Below are positions 1 through 7,915 of a DNA stretch of 64,000 nucleotides, piece after piece (the stretch's first letter is position 1; every line of letters begins with the position of its first letter). The notes beneath the pieces are model-generated. The model did not search any database. It saw nothing but the letters and a program-made list of their open reading frames with translations, and had not been told where the DNA came from. The DNA is from Nostoc sp. FACHB-892. GTDB taxonomy: Bacteria; Cyanobacteriota; Cyanobacteriia; Cyanobacteriales; Nostocaceae. Made by a program: the position numbers and the translations under genes. The stretch spans positions 62,001 to 126,000 of the forward strand of contig NZ_JACJTR010000016.1 of assembly GCF_014698795.1 (NCBI RefSeq), read 5' to 3'.

Positions 1-230
1 CGGCACTTTGCAGACGTGCTAACATTGGCTTAATTTGCACAGCTTTACTTCTCCCAATGAAATGATTTAGTAATGAGAGGCAGGGTGATTAATTTTAGAT
101 TTTGGACTTTGGCTAGACTCAGTCGAACGATTTTGGATTTTAGATTGAGTAACGATAACCAAAAGTTCAAATCTTAAATTAGTCGAGGAAACCCCAATAA
201 TAACTGTATTACAGCCAAACTCTTGGGGGT

Positions 231-354
231 TCCTTCCATTGCCTACGGAGTTAGCTGACGGGCTAAGACTGGAAGGTGTCTCTCGTTAGATTAGCCCCAA
301 ACATTGGTTCCTCCGTTCCAAATTCAGCTTTGATGAATTTGAATTAGGCTACCC
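231..354 (-). promoter_or_regulatory. c-di-AMP riboswitch (ydaO/yuaA class), second copy
   Basis: Read on the minus strand, this stretch holds the conserved blocks of the ydaO/yuaA riboswitch in the right order: GCCTAATTC, then CGGAGGAACCA, then TTGGGGCTAATC, a short hairpin, then CCCGTCAGCTAAC and CGTAGGC. The same blocks occur at 3930-4150. It faces leftward, so the gene it controls lies beyond position 1. It sits directly downstream of the ABC ATPase gene and could also act on read-through transcripts. Just beyond it (about 187-230) lies an imperfect inverted repeat, GGAACCCCCAA against TTGGGGTTTCC, that could belong to the expression platform, although no clear U-run follows. Ligand assignment rests on knowledge of the family; the motif match is direct. 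Confidence 0.85.
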
Positions 355-377
355 ACTAAAAAAGATGATAATCTAAT

Positions 378-1220
378 TTACTCGTCTTGGGCAAAATATC
401 GATCAAGGAAATTCAGAGCGTGGTTACGGAGTTCAAAATATTCTTTTGAGTTTCGCATGGCGGCGCGATCGCGTGGATGCTCAAAAGGAACTTCTAATAT
501 CTCTCCTATACTAGCAGCTGGGCCATTGGTCATCAAGACGATGCGATCGGACATATAGATTGCTTCGTCTACATCGTGGGTAATCATCATCACTGCTTGA
601 CGATTATTTTCCCAAATATCCAATACCTGCCGTTGCAATTTGCCACGAGTTAGCGCATCCAATGCCCCAAAAGGTTCATCCATCAGTAACATTTTAGGAC
701 GAATTGCTAAAGCTCTGGCAATCCCTACTCGTTGTTTCATACCTCCAGAAATCTCATCAGGATATTTGTCAGCCGCCGCCGTCAAGTTTACCATTGCCAA
801 GTGTTCATTTACAATGCTAATTTTTTCAGCCCGATTAGCATTTTTTAGCACTTCATCCACAGCTAAACGGATATTTTCGCGCACAGTTAACCAAGGTAAC
901 AGCGAATAATTCTGAAATACCATCATCCGCTCGGCTCCTGGCTTATGAATTTCTTTTCCATCTAGCCTTACTGAGCCTGAAGTTGCTTTTTCTAAACCAG
1001 CTACTATCTTTAGTAAGGTTGATTTTCCACAACCAGAGTGACCAATTACAGAAATATATTCATCTTCACCAATTGTCAGATTAACTCCATCTAAAACGAC
1101 AAAGTTATCTTTATCAGGTGTCGGATAAGACTTGACTAAATTTTCAATTTCTAAAAATCCAGGGCGGGGCATAACTCCGGTCTGGGTATTAATAGGTAAT
1201 GAAGTATATTCCATCATCAA
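378..1220 (-). CDS. ABC transporter ATP-binding protein, nitrate/taurine (NrtD/TauB/SsuB) type
   Basis: This 280-residue single-domain ATPase should power import by the permease and binding protein encoded upstream in the same operon. Visible motifs are Walker A GHSGCGKST (60-68), Q-loop Q103, the ABC signature ISGGM (157-161), Walker B LLMDEP (178-183) and switch His215 in the sequence MITHDVDEA, typical of the NrtD/SsuB/TauB subfamily. It is the last gene of the three; 47 nt separate it from the binding-protein gene. The ATG at 1218 is one of three adjacent Met codons, so the exact start is uncertain by two residues. Substrate cannot be read from the ATPase; the family imports nitrate, bicarbonate, sulfonates, taurine and related small solutes. 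Confidence 0.92.
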   Translation of the reverse strand: MMMEYTSLPINTQTGVMPRPGFLEIENLVKSYPTPDKDNFVVLDGVNLTIGEDEYISVIGHSGCGKSTLLKIVAGLEKATSGSVRLDGKEIHKPGAERMMVFQNYSLLPWLTVRENIRLAVDEVLKNANRAEKISIVNEHLAMVNLTAAADKYPDEISGGMKQRVGIARALAIRPKMLLMDEPFGALDALTRGKLQRQVLDIWENNRQAVMMITHDVDEAIYMSDRIVLMTNGPAASIGEILEVPFEHPRDRAAMRNSKEYFELRNHALNFLDRYFAQDE

Positions 1221-1267
1221 ATGCTCCCGAAATAATTAAGTCATCAGTCAATAGTTGAACTTGGGAT

Positions 1268-2710
1268 TTAAGATATGAAAAAGTTAGTGGGAGCGTTAGC
1301 CCTGATGGCAAAACTATTTAGATAACCCACAGGATCGCTGGGGTCGAAGCCTTTTTTATCTATAAATACTTCTGGTGGTTCGACCTTGTAATCATCCTTG
1401 GGGCACTCGATGCCTATTTCAGATGCTATCTCCCGATATAAATCTGTTCTCCAACCAAGTTCTGCTAGTTTCTCGGCATTTTTGGGGAATTCCTTAATTT
1501 GTCCCCACCGTGCTGCTTGTGTCATCATCCAGATACTTCTTGATCTCCATAGAAATGTGGAGTGTTCTGCTGGCTGTTTGGGAAGGTTGTCAGGAATATC
1601 GAAGAAAATCGTGGTGTCAGCGGCTTTGATGGTGCGGTCTTTGCCGTCAAAGCCGCCATAGTTGTAGTTGCCGAGAATTCCCGGACTTGTAAATTTCGCA
1701 ATTGGGGCATCTTTCTTTTTAGGTCTAGCACCTGTAAAGGAACGGTCTGTGATCAGTTCGGCGACTTCTTGGCGGTTTTCTACTTTGCTGCAATACTGAC
1801 AAGCTTCAATCATCGCCTTGACTAAAGAACGATAGGTTTTGGGATATTTTTCGATGAAAGATTCCATCACACCCAAAAGTCGATCTGGGTGTCCCAACCA
1901 GACTTCTTTGCCTTGTGCAAAGGTAAAACCAATGTTTTCATTACCTGTTATTGCTCGTGTATTCCAAGGTTCCGCAACCATATAAGCTTGCATTGCCCCA
2001 ATCCGCACGTTTGTTACCATTTGGGGAGGCGGAACGATGATGACGCGAAACTCTTTAAGGGGATCAACACCTGCGGCAGCGGATAAGTAACGGATAAAGT
2101 ATTCGTAAATGGAGGAACTTAGAACAACTGCCCAGACTTTGTTTTCTGCTGGTTGCTTCTCAAAGTAGTTTCGGAAATCGCGCCCAAAGGCTTCTAAAGC
2201 ACCATCTCCATATTTTTCTTGATACTCGTACCACGGACGCAGCCCAAAATCCCACATGGCTTTGTTCATTGTCATGGCGTTACCGTGGCGGTGGATGGTC
2301 ATGGCTGCACACAAGGGAGCGTGGCGTGCGCCTTCAGCACCAATTCTGGCGTTGGTAACTGCACCAGATACCACAGGTGAAGCATCCAAGCGACCAAAAA
2401 TTACACCGTCGCGTGAGGTGGCCCAACTGGCTTCGCGGTTGAGTGTAACGTTCAAACCATACTTACGGAAGAAGCCTTTTTTCCAGGCGATCGCAAATGG
2501 CGCACAATCATTAACGGGAACGTAACCAACTGTAAGATCGGCTTTTTCTAAGTCGCCGCTTTTAACTACTGGTTGCACAGCTAAAGCTTCTTCGGTCAAT
2601 CCTTTGGCTGATCTATCTCCTGAAATTCCACAGGAGGACAGCGCCATTCCCACCGTTGTTGCTCCTATTCCCTTGATAATATCTCGTCGAGTCCAGTTAA
2701 TATCACCCAT
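1268..2710 (-). CDS. ABC transporter substrate-binding protein, NrtA/CmpA-like, Tat-exported lipoprotein
   Basis: The 480-residue protein is the periplasmic solute-binding component of the operon. The N-terminus carries a twin-arginine motif (TRRDIIKG, R8-R9), a hydrophobic stretch and a lipobox LSSC ending at Cys27, so it is predicted to be exported folded through Tat and lipid-anchored. Sequences such as LTVGYVPVNDCAPFAIAWKKG and the C-terminal FDPSDPVGYLNSFAIRAN resemble nitrate/bicarbonate-binding NrtA and CmpA, and the length fits that family. The gene lies between permease and ATPase, an arrangement unlike the classical nrtABCD order. The true ligand is unknown. The c-di-AMP riboswitch upstream argues for a role in osmotic or ionic balance rather than plain nitrogen nutrition, but that is inference. 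Confidence 0.88.
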   Translation of the reverse strand: MGDINWTRRDIIKGIGATTVGMALSSCGISGDRSAKGLTEEALAVQPVVKSGDLEKADLTVGYVPVNDCAPFAIAWKKGFFRKYGLNVTLNREASWATSRDGVIFGRLDASPVVSGAVTNARIGAEGARHAPLCAAMTIHRHGNAMTMNKAMWDFGLRPWYEYQEKYGDGALEAFGRDFRNYFEKQPAENKVWAVVLSSSIYEYFIRYLSAAAGVDPLKEFRVIIVPPPQMVTNVRIGAMQAYMVAEPWNTRAITGNENIGFTFAQGKEVWLGHPDRLLGVMESFIEKYPKTYRSLVKAMIEACQYCSKVENRQEVAELITDRSFTGARPKKKDAPIAKFTSPGILGNYNYGGFDGKDRTIKAADTTIFFDIPDNLPKQPAEHSTFLWRSRSIWMMTQAARWGQIKEFPKNAEKLAELGWRTDLYREIASEIGIECPKDDYKVEPPEVFIDKKGFDPSDPVGYLNSFAIRANAPTNFFIS

Positions 2711-2980
2711 TTTTGTAGCTCCATTGGTGATTAATTGCTCAGGGTTCAGGCGCAGAGTTTCGTTCTCAAACAGAATTTAATAGTCAGGATTTAGTTGGGT
2801 ATTCTGACCGAAAAAGCGAATGAATAAACAGCGTCTTTGCATCCCAGCAAATCTATAGTTTTGTGGTTACTAAGCAAGGCGTAAATGTAGTTAAGAAGAC
2901 AGTGGCGGGTTTAAATCTCCCATAAAGAATATTATGAATTCTTCTTCGAATCTTGCTGTTTCGATAGCAGCCAAATTTTG

Positions 2981-3832
2981 TTAGTTGGAAGTTTTAGGGC
3001 GATGGGTTACTAATTCTTGGATTTTGTCCACGGCGTAATCCAGGATTAACCCAGTTACACCAATTACCAATACAGCTAAAAAGACTGAACTCAGGTTTAA
3101 GCGACTCCATTCATCCCAGACAAAAAAGCCGATCCCAATACCGCCTGTGAGCATTTCTACGGCAACGATTACTAGCCAAGCTATCCCTAAACTAATTCTC
3201 AAACCTGTAAAAATATATGGCAAACTTGCGGGCCAAATAATTTTTGTAATCCGTCGCCAACGGGGCATTTCCAGCACTCGTGCTACGTCTAAATAATCTT
3301 TGGGAACGCTAGAAACTCCTAATGCGGTATTAATAATTGTTGGCCATAGGGAGGTAATAAAAATTACAAATATGGCTGAAGGATCTGCCAAATTGAAAAT
3401 TGCTAAGGCGATGGGCAACCAAGCTAAGGGCGATACAGGTTTAAAAATTTGAATGATGGGATTGAGTGCTAGCATTGCAGGTCTGGACATCCCAATTAGA
3501 AACCCCAGAGGAATCGCTACTACTGCACCTAACAAGAATCCTATTAATACCCGGCGCAGACTTGCGATTAACAGCCAACCAATTCCCAAGTTACCGGGGC
3601 CTCGCTGGTAGAAGGGATTTAAGATGTAGTCTAGATTAGCGATTAACGCTTCTGGCGGGGTGGGCATCAATTCATGGTTAGCAAGTGCAACAATCCACCA
3701 CAGCACAATTATTCCGAAGAAGCCCAATACAGGTAAAAAGAAGACATCTCTTTGGATGACAGGTTTTGTCTTTTTCCACGCGGCTTGCCCGGCGATCGCT
3801 GCGATCGCGGCCAAATTTAGTTGAAATATCAT
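2981..3832 (-). CDS. ABC transporter permease, NrtB/SsuC type
   Basis: This 283-residue inner-membrane permease has about six hydrophobic segments. Its cytoplasmic EAA loop (about residues 172-210; SVPKDYLDVARVLEMP followed by IIWPASLPYIFTGLR) is the contact site for the ATPase. It is the first gene of the minus-strand operon and starts about 100 nt downstream of the c-di-AMP riboswitch. The N-terminal first 30 residues are polar and Ala-rich and precede the first membrane segment (32-50). A gap of about 270 nt separates it from the binding-protein gene; no gene is visible there. Confidence 0.9.
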   Translation of the reverse strand: MIFQLNLAAIAAIAGQAAWKKTKPVIQRDVFFLPVLGFFGIIVLWWIVALANHELMPTPPEALIANLDYILNPFYQRGPGNLGIGWLLIASLRRVLIGFLLGAVVAIPLGFLIGMSRPAMLALNPIIQIFKPVSPLAWLPIALAIFNLADPSAIFVIFITSLWPTIINTALGVSSVPKDYLDVARVLEMPRWRRITKIIWPASLPYIFTGLRISLGIAWLVIVAVEMLTGGIGIGFFVWDEWSRLNLSSVFLAVLVIGVTGLILDYAVDKIQELVTHRPKTSN

Positions 3833-3929
3833 TTACGACCTCAACAGATTTAAGTGCAGGTACAAAGAATCCGAGCAGTACCAGCCTTGGACACCGATGA
3901 GATCAGAACATTATAAAAATGCTGTCTCT

Positions 3930-4150
3930 TCAGTCTCCTCTCAATGCCTACGAAGTTAGCTGACGGGCTAGAGCTGAGAGATGCCCTTCTGAAGAAAGTT
4001 ATGAGTTATAAGTTATAAGTTAAGTGTTTAGTAAACTAACTTCCAACTCCTCACTGTCAACTCCTGACTTTCTATGAGATACGCCCCACAATTTGGTTCC
4101 TCCGCTCCAGCGTTATGCACTGTGACACGCTGGATTAGGCTGACTTACTC
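3930..4150 (-). promoter_or_regulatory. c-di-AMP riboswitch (ydaO/yuaA class) of the ABC transporter operon
   Basis: On the minus strand the conserved blocks appear in order: CAGCCTAATCC, a hairpin CCAGCGTGTC/GTGCATAACGCTGG, GCGGAGGAACCAAA, TGGGGCGTATCTC, then GGGCATCTCTCAGC, CCCGTCAGCTAAC and CGTAGGC. These match the ydaO/yuaA aptamer that binds c-di-AMP. It lies about 100 nt upstream of the permease gene in the leader position. Compared with the copy at 231-354, the variable loop between the two halves carries roughly 85 extra nt (about 3988-4072) rich in GAGTTATAAGTTATAAG-type short repeats. Such riboswitches usually turn genes off at high c-di-AMP; the direction of control here is not determined. 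Confidence 0.88.
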
Positions 4151-4527
4151 TAATGGATACTAAATTATGCACAATATAACATTGACGCTCAGTAAAAGCT
4201 ATCTATCTTATGATAAATATTGTTTACTTGAATACTGAGATCAATTACCTCTATTTGTTTTTTGGTAATAAACAAAATTTATATTTTTAGTTGTGTTGTG
4301 AGTAAAGTCTTGCACAGACAGCTAAACAATATAGTCGAGTCAAGCATCAATATTGTTATGTGCTTGATTAATATTTCTGAATATATTTTAGGCTTACTGG
4401 TAGTTTTAGATACACAGACAATTAATCATTAACCAGTAAACATAATATTATAATATATTCCTTTTGGTAGGTGAACTAAATTATTAATTTTGGTAAAAAC
4501 TCACTCCACTCGCTAAACTAATTGGAT
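4151..4527. other. AT-rich intergenic region, no gene seen
   Basis: This is a very AT-rich stretch between the divergent transporter operon and the histidine kinase. It should hold both promoters, but I see no clear -35/-10 pair, hairpin or repeat that I can call with confidence. Confidence 0.5.
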
Positions 4528-5760
4528 ATGGAAGTTTATTCATCTATCTTTGTAGCTAAATTTAACAAAATGGATTTTAGTCAAGTACTGGCTGAAAAAA
4601 CGGACACCATCATAGATAAATGGATTACAGCAGTTCGCAAGGATAGACGGATTGAAAGTGCTGATGATTTATCTTATACAGCGGTAAAAGATCATATCCC
4701 TGATGTCTTACAAGCAATGGTAACAGTGCTTTCAAAATCTCAGGATAATGATATTCAGTCAATAGTTACTGCTAGTTTCCAACATGGAGCTATTAGAGCT
4801 GAACAAGGCTTTGATCCAGCAGAAATTGCCAGAGAATATCATCTGCTGCGAACAGTAATATTTGATGCTCTACAAGCAGATTTATTGAATGGAACACCTG
4901 TAGAGATAATTCGTTCCATGCGTTTGATTGACGCTATCATAGACGAAGCGATCGCTCGGTGTTTTAAGAGTTATGTTGAGGAGCGGTTTCGAGAATTACA
5001 GCAGTTGCACTCAGCACTAACGCTTCATAATGATGAACTTACGCGCTTGATTAGCGCAAATCAAGAGTATCTTTCGCAATTGGCGCACGAATTGAAACAT
5101 CCTCTAACTTCCATTATTGGTTACTCTGATTTGTTTTTACGCCAACAACGACGAAAGACTGAGATAAAAGACAACTATAACAATTTAGAACATATTGAAC
5201 GGGTGCTACGCAACGGTAGACAGTTACTCCATCTGATCAATGATGTATTAGAACTTTCGCGGTATGAGGCAGGGCAGATAAAACTCCAACTAGCACCTAC
5301 CGATGTGCGTGAATTAATTAATAATGTATGCGAAATGTTGGAACCCTTAGCTGCTGGTAAAAATTTAAAAATCGTAGTGGATTGCGATCACACTCCCAAG
5401 AAATTAATCACAGATCCTTTTCAATGCCAACAAATTATTACAAATCTTATTAGTAATGCGATTCGCTATACAGAGTCGGGGACTATTATTATAATGTGTC
5501 AGGTGTTGGAGAATCAGAAATGGGCGATCGCAGTTTCTGACACAGGAATTGGCATTGCACCCGAAAACCAAGCCCAGATATTTGAACCTTATTTTCGCGT
5601 GAGTTCTAGCGATCGTCCCTATCTCCCTGATAGTACAGGATTGGGATTAGCGATCGTCTCCCGCTTAGTAAAACTACTACAAGGTACAATTAACTTAGTT
5701 TCTGAGGTGGGAGTTGGTTCTACTTTCACTGTAATTTTTCCCTTGCAAATAGAGAGTTGA
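4528..5760 (+). CDS. Sensor histidine kinase with RsbRD-type N-terminal domain
   Basis: The protein is a soluble histidine kinase of about 410 residues with no membrane segment. Residues about 15-150 resemble the helical RsbR/RsbU-type N-terminal sensory domain (MDFSQVLAEKTDTIIDKWI onward). The HisKA phosphoacceptor box is HELKHPLTSIIGYSDL with the phosphorylatable His near residue 187. The HATPase domain shows the N box NLISNAIRYTESG, G1 box DTGIGIAPENQ, F box FEPYFR and G2 box TGLGLAIV. There is no receiver domain, and no adjacent response regulator, so it is an orphan kinase whose partner is elsewhere. A TTG at 4522 and ATGs at 4528 and 4570 are alternative starts. The last matches where the conserved domain begins, and none has a strong ribosome-binding site. 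Confidence 0.88.
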   Translation: MEVYSSIFVAKFNKMDFSQVLAEKTDTIIDKWITAVRKDRRIESADDLSYTAVKDHIPDVLQAMVTVLSKSQDNDIQSIVTASFQHGAIRAEQGFDPAEIAREYHLLRTVIFDALQADLLNGTPVEIIRSMRLIDAIIDEAIARCFKSYVEERFRELQQLHSALTLHNDELTRLISANQEYLSQLAHELKHPLTSIIGYSDLFLRQQRRKTEIKDNYNNLEHIERVLRNGRQLLHLINDVLELSRYEAGQIKLQLAPTDVRELINNVCEMLEPLAAGKNLKIVVDCDHTPKKLITDPFQCQQIITNLISNAIRYTESGTIIIMCQVLENQKWAIAVSDTGIGIAPENQAQIFEPYFRVSSSDRPYLPDSTGLGLAIVSRLVKLLQGTINLVSEVGVGSTFTVIFPLQIES

Positions 5761-5818
5761 TTTCGCGCCAAGATGTACAATTATTGTCTACACCCCTGCG
5801 TGAAATCAAAAAACATTA

Positions 5819-6514
5819 TTACAATAAACCTTGTTTTTCCAACTTAGCTAGCGCATCTTCAGCAGCAGCTTTTTCTGCATCTTTTTTATTGCGTCCGTTA
5901 CCCGTTCCAAATGCTTTTTGTTCATCCACAAATACAGCAAATACATCAGATTGGAACTTTGGTGCGTGAGGTTCACCACCTATTTGTCTTGTATTATATA
6001 TCGGGGGAGTAGTGATCCCTTTGCTTTGCACCCATTCCTGAAAGCGATTTTTTGAGTCTACATTAGAGCGAGACACAGTAATATTCTCATGTACAGAATC
6101 AAAGAAGGGTTCTACAAAATCACGAACTGGTTTAATATCAAACTTTTTATCTTCATAATAAGCACCAATGATTGCTTCAAAGGTACTACTTAGTAAATTA
6201 CGGTTTTTACGGCCTCCATCTTGAATAGCACCTTTCCCTAGTAGCATTTTAGAATTTAGTCTTAAATCCTCAGCAAACTTTGCCAATTGCTTTTCATCTA
6301 CTAGTGCAGAACGACGACGAGTTAATTCATCTTCTCCTCTTTCTGGATGACGCTTATAGAGATATTCACCACTTAAAAAATTTAGGATAGCATCACCAAG
6401 AAACTCTAGACGTTCGTTGTGTTCACCTTCTTCTGGGTGTTCGTTGACATAAGAACGGTGGGTAAGTGCTTGACGGAGTAATTTTTCATCCTCGAATATT
6501 GGAAGTTTGTACAT
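5819..6514 (-). CDS. rnc: Ribonuclease III
   Basis: This double-stranded-RNA endonuclease matures rRNA precursors and cleaves structured mRNAs. The RNase III signature NERLEFLGDAIL is at residues 33-44 with the acidic metal ligands in place. A second conserved block, STFEAIIGAYYED, supplies the remaining catalytic Glu. A double-stranded RNA-binding domain occupies about 155-228 (NRFQEWVQSKGITTPP to KKDAEKAAAEDALAKL). At 231 residues it has normal length. It is convergent with the histidine kinase (58 nt between stops) and precedes the unknown gene at 6557 on the same strand. Nostoc-type genomes often carry more than one RNase III-like gene; this one has the complete domain set. Confidence 0.95.
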   Translation of the reverse strand: MYKLPIFEDEKLLRQALTHRSYVNEHPEEGEHNERLEFLGDAILNFLSGEYLYKRHPERGEDELTRRRSALVDEKQLAKFAEDLRLNSKMLLGKGAIQDGGRKNRNLLSSTFEAIIGAYYEDKKFDIKPVRDFVEPFFDSVHENITVSRSNVDSKNRFQEWVQSKGITTPPIYNTRQIGGEPHAPKFQSDVFAVFVDEQKAFGTGNGRNKKDAEKAAAEDALAKLEKQGLL

Positions 6515-6556
6515 TTTGATATTTATAGTTAAATCATATGATAGTGAATAAATAAT

Positions 6557-7189
6557 TTACGGTTTATTTTGCGCGTGAAGCGAAGCTATCGCATTGCGAA
6601 TCGCACCATATAAAATACCTAAAATTTTCTTAATATCCTTAATATAATATTCACTCAAATCAATCGAAACTACATTGCCTTCAAGTTTCATAAATTGCCA
6701 TATAGTACCAATAGTAACAGCACCATATATAGCTTTGATTTGATTTCCACCTCTGTCGTTAAATAACTGAGCCGCTACCATTTCGGCAATACATTGGGCT
6801 AAACCAGACCTCAAATTCTCATTTTTACTTTCTACTAAGACAATTATCGGGCTGCGGACAAGCAACTGCTCCGAAGAAAGACTCAAAATAAAATCACAAA
6901 AGCCGTTTAATCCTCGCTGACTATCAACAGTAAAATCCACGCCAGAAAAAAAGCTTATTTCATAATTAAATTTGCGTCTAATTTCTAATAAAATTGGACT
7001 TATTATCATTTCACTTCGAGCTTTTTCTGAACTTATCGCTACTGCTAAATCAACATTTTCCCTAAGAATAGTAGATAATAAATCACTACATTCTTGCTCC
7101 TGCACATTTGCGAATAGTCCAGATGATTCGTGGATCACTAACCCAAAAGAATCAATAACTTCAATAAGTTTAAAATCACTATAAGCCAT
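6557..7189 (-). CDS. Hypothetical protein with a possible PD-(D/E)XK nuclease-like core
   Basis: I do not recognise this 210-residue protein by name. Its centre reads GFCDFILSLSS...PIIVLVESKNEN followed by the helix SGLAQCIAEMVAAQLFN. An Asp in one strand, then Glu-X-Lys in the next hydrophobic strand, then a helix, is the layout of PD-(D/E)XK nuclease folds. No signal peptide or membrane segment is visible. It lies between RNase III (42 nt downstream) and a Uma2-family gene on the same strand. The nuclease idea is inferred from motif spacing alone, so it could be a catalytically inactive relative or unrelated. Confidence 0.6.
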   Translation of the reverse strand: MAYSDFKLIEVIDSFGLVIHESSGLFANVQEQECSDLLSTILRENVDLAVAISSEKARSEMIISPILLEIRRKFNYEISFFSGVDFTVDSQRGLNGFCDFILSLSSEQLLVRSPIIVLVESKNENLRSGLAQCIAEMVAAQLFNDRGGNQIKAIYGAVTIGTIWQFMKLEGNVVSIDLSEYYIKDIKKILGILYGAIRNAIASLHAQNKP

Positions 7190-7232
7190 AAAACTTAATC
7201 CTTTGTCTTATGACTGAATTCTATAACAAAGT

Positions 7233-7820
7233 TTAAAAATTCAGCTTTGGCGGAAACACCCTAGCTAAATCAAGAGATAAATCAGGGAAGCAGGGAAAAG
7301 TTATTATCTCATCTGACAGGAAAATTCGCTTATTTGAATAACCATATCTGCCTTGATTATCCTGATATGGTTCACTGTAAGCTTCCAAATAATTATCGAA
7401 TAAATTGAATATCCAATAATCAGTAATACCTCCTTTAGCATAGAGAGGTATTTTAACGTCTTGGTCATAGCCCAAAGAAGAATCTGCAACCTCCATTACC
7501 AATAACACATCAGTCGGTTTAGGGTGAGCCGATAGATAATCATCAGCACGGTTTTGAACAATCGCAAAATCTGGCTCAGGTTCGCTGTTAGGTGGCAAAG
7601 CAATCGGGGCTTGAGATTGCAAAGTAGCCTTGTCTCCCAGTATTTTGGGGAGTTCCTTCCACAGTTTTCTTAAACAAGTTTCATGAGCTTTCCCTTTGAA
7701 TGCCATTTCAATAATTTCCCCGTTGATTAATTCAATATGGTCATCTTCATGGAAAAAGCCCAATTCTCCAAGCCTGTGATATTCATCCAGTGTGAAGCGT
7801 TTAGCCTGAGCAATACTCAT
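7233..7820 (-). CDS. Uma2 family (DUF820) putative endonuclease
   Basis: This 195-residue protein belongs to the Uma2/DUF820 family, which is greatly expanded in cyanobacteria and has a PD-(D/E)XK restriction-endonuclease-like fold. Diagnostic pieces are the start FTLDEYHRLGELGFF, ELINGEIIEM, then PEPDFAIV supplying the Asp, and VMEVADSSLGYDQDVKIPLYAKGGI supplying the Glu and Lys of the active site. Its cellular role is unknown; members are often seen near mobile or accessory genes. It is divergent from chlD (about 95 nt between starts), so the two promoters share that interval. Confidence 0.88.
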   Translation of the reverse strand: MSIAQAKRFTLDEYHRLGELGFFHEDDHIELINGEIIEMAFKGKAHETCLRKLWKELPKILGDKATLQSQAPIALPPNSEPEPDFAIVQNRADDYLSAHPKPTDVLLVMEVADSSLGYDQDVKIPLYAKGGITDYWIFNLFDNYLEAYSEPYQDNQGRYGYSNKRIFLSDEIITFPCFPDLSLDLARVFPPKLNF

Positions 7821-7915
7821 AACCTTACCTTTCTCTCTTTGCCATACATAATACTTATTCTAAATGCGTCAGAAATTGGTATGCTAAAGGCCGAGACTCG
7901 CTATGAAAGCAAACA

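Noticed and set aside
5757..5969. 70-codon plus-strand ORF after the histidine kinase
   Set aside because: Most of it is antisense to the conserved double-stranded RNA-binding domain of RNase III.
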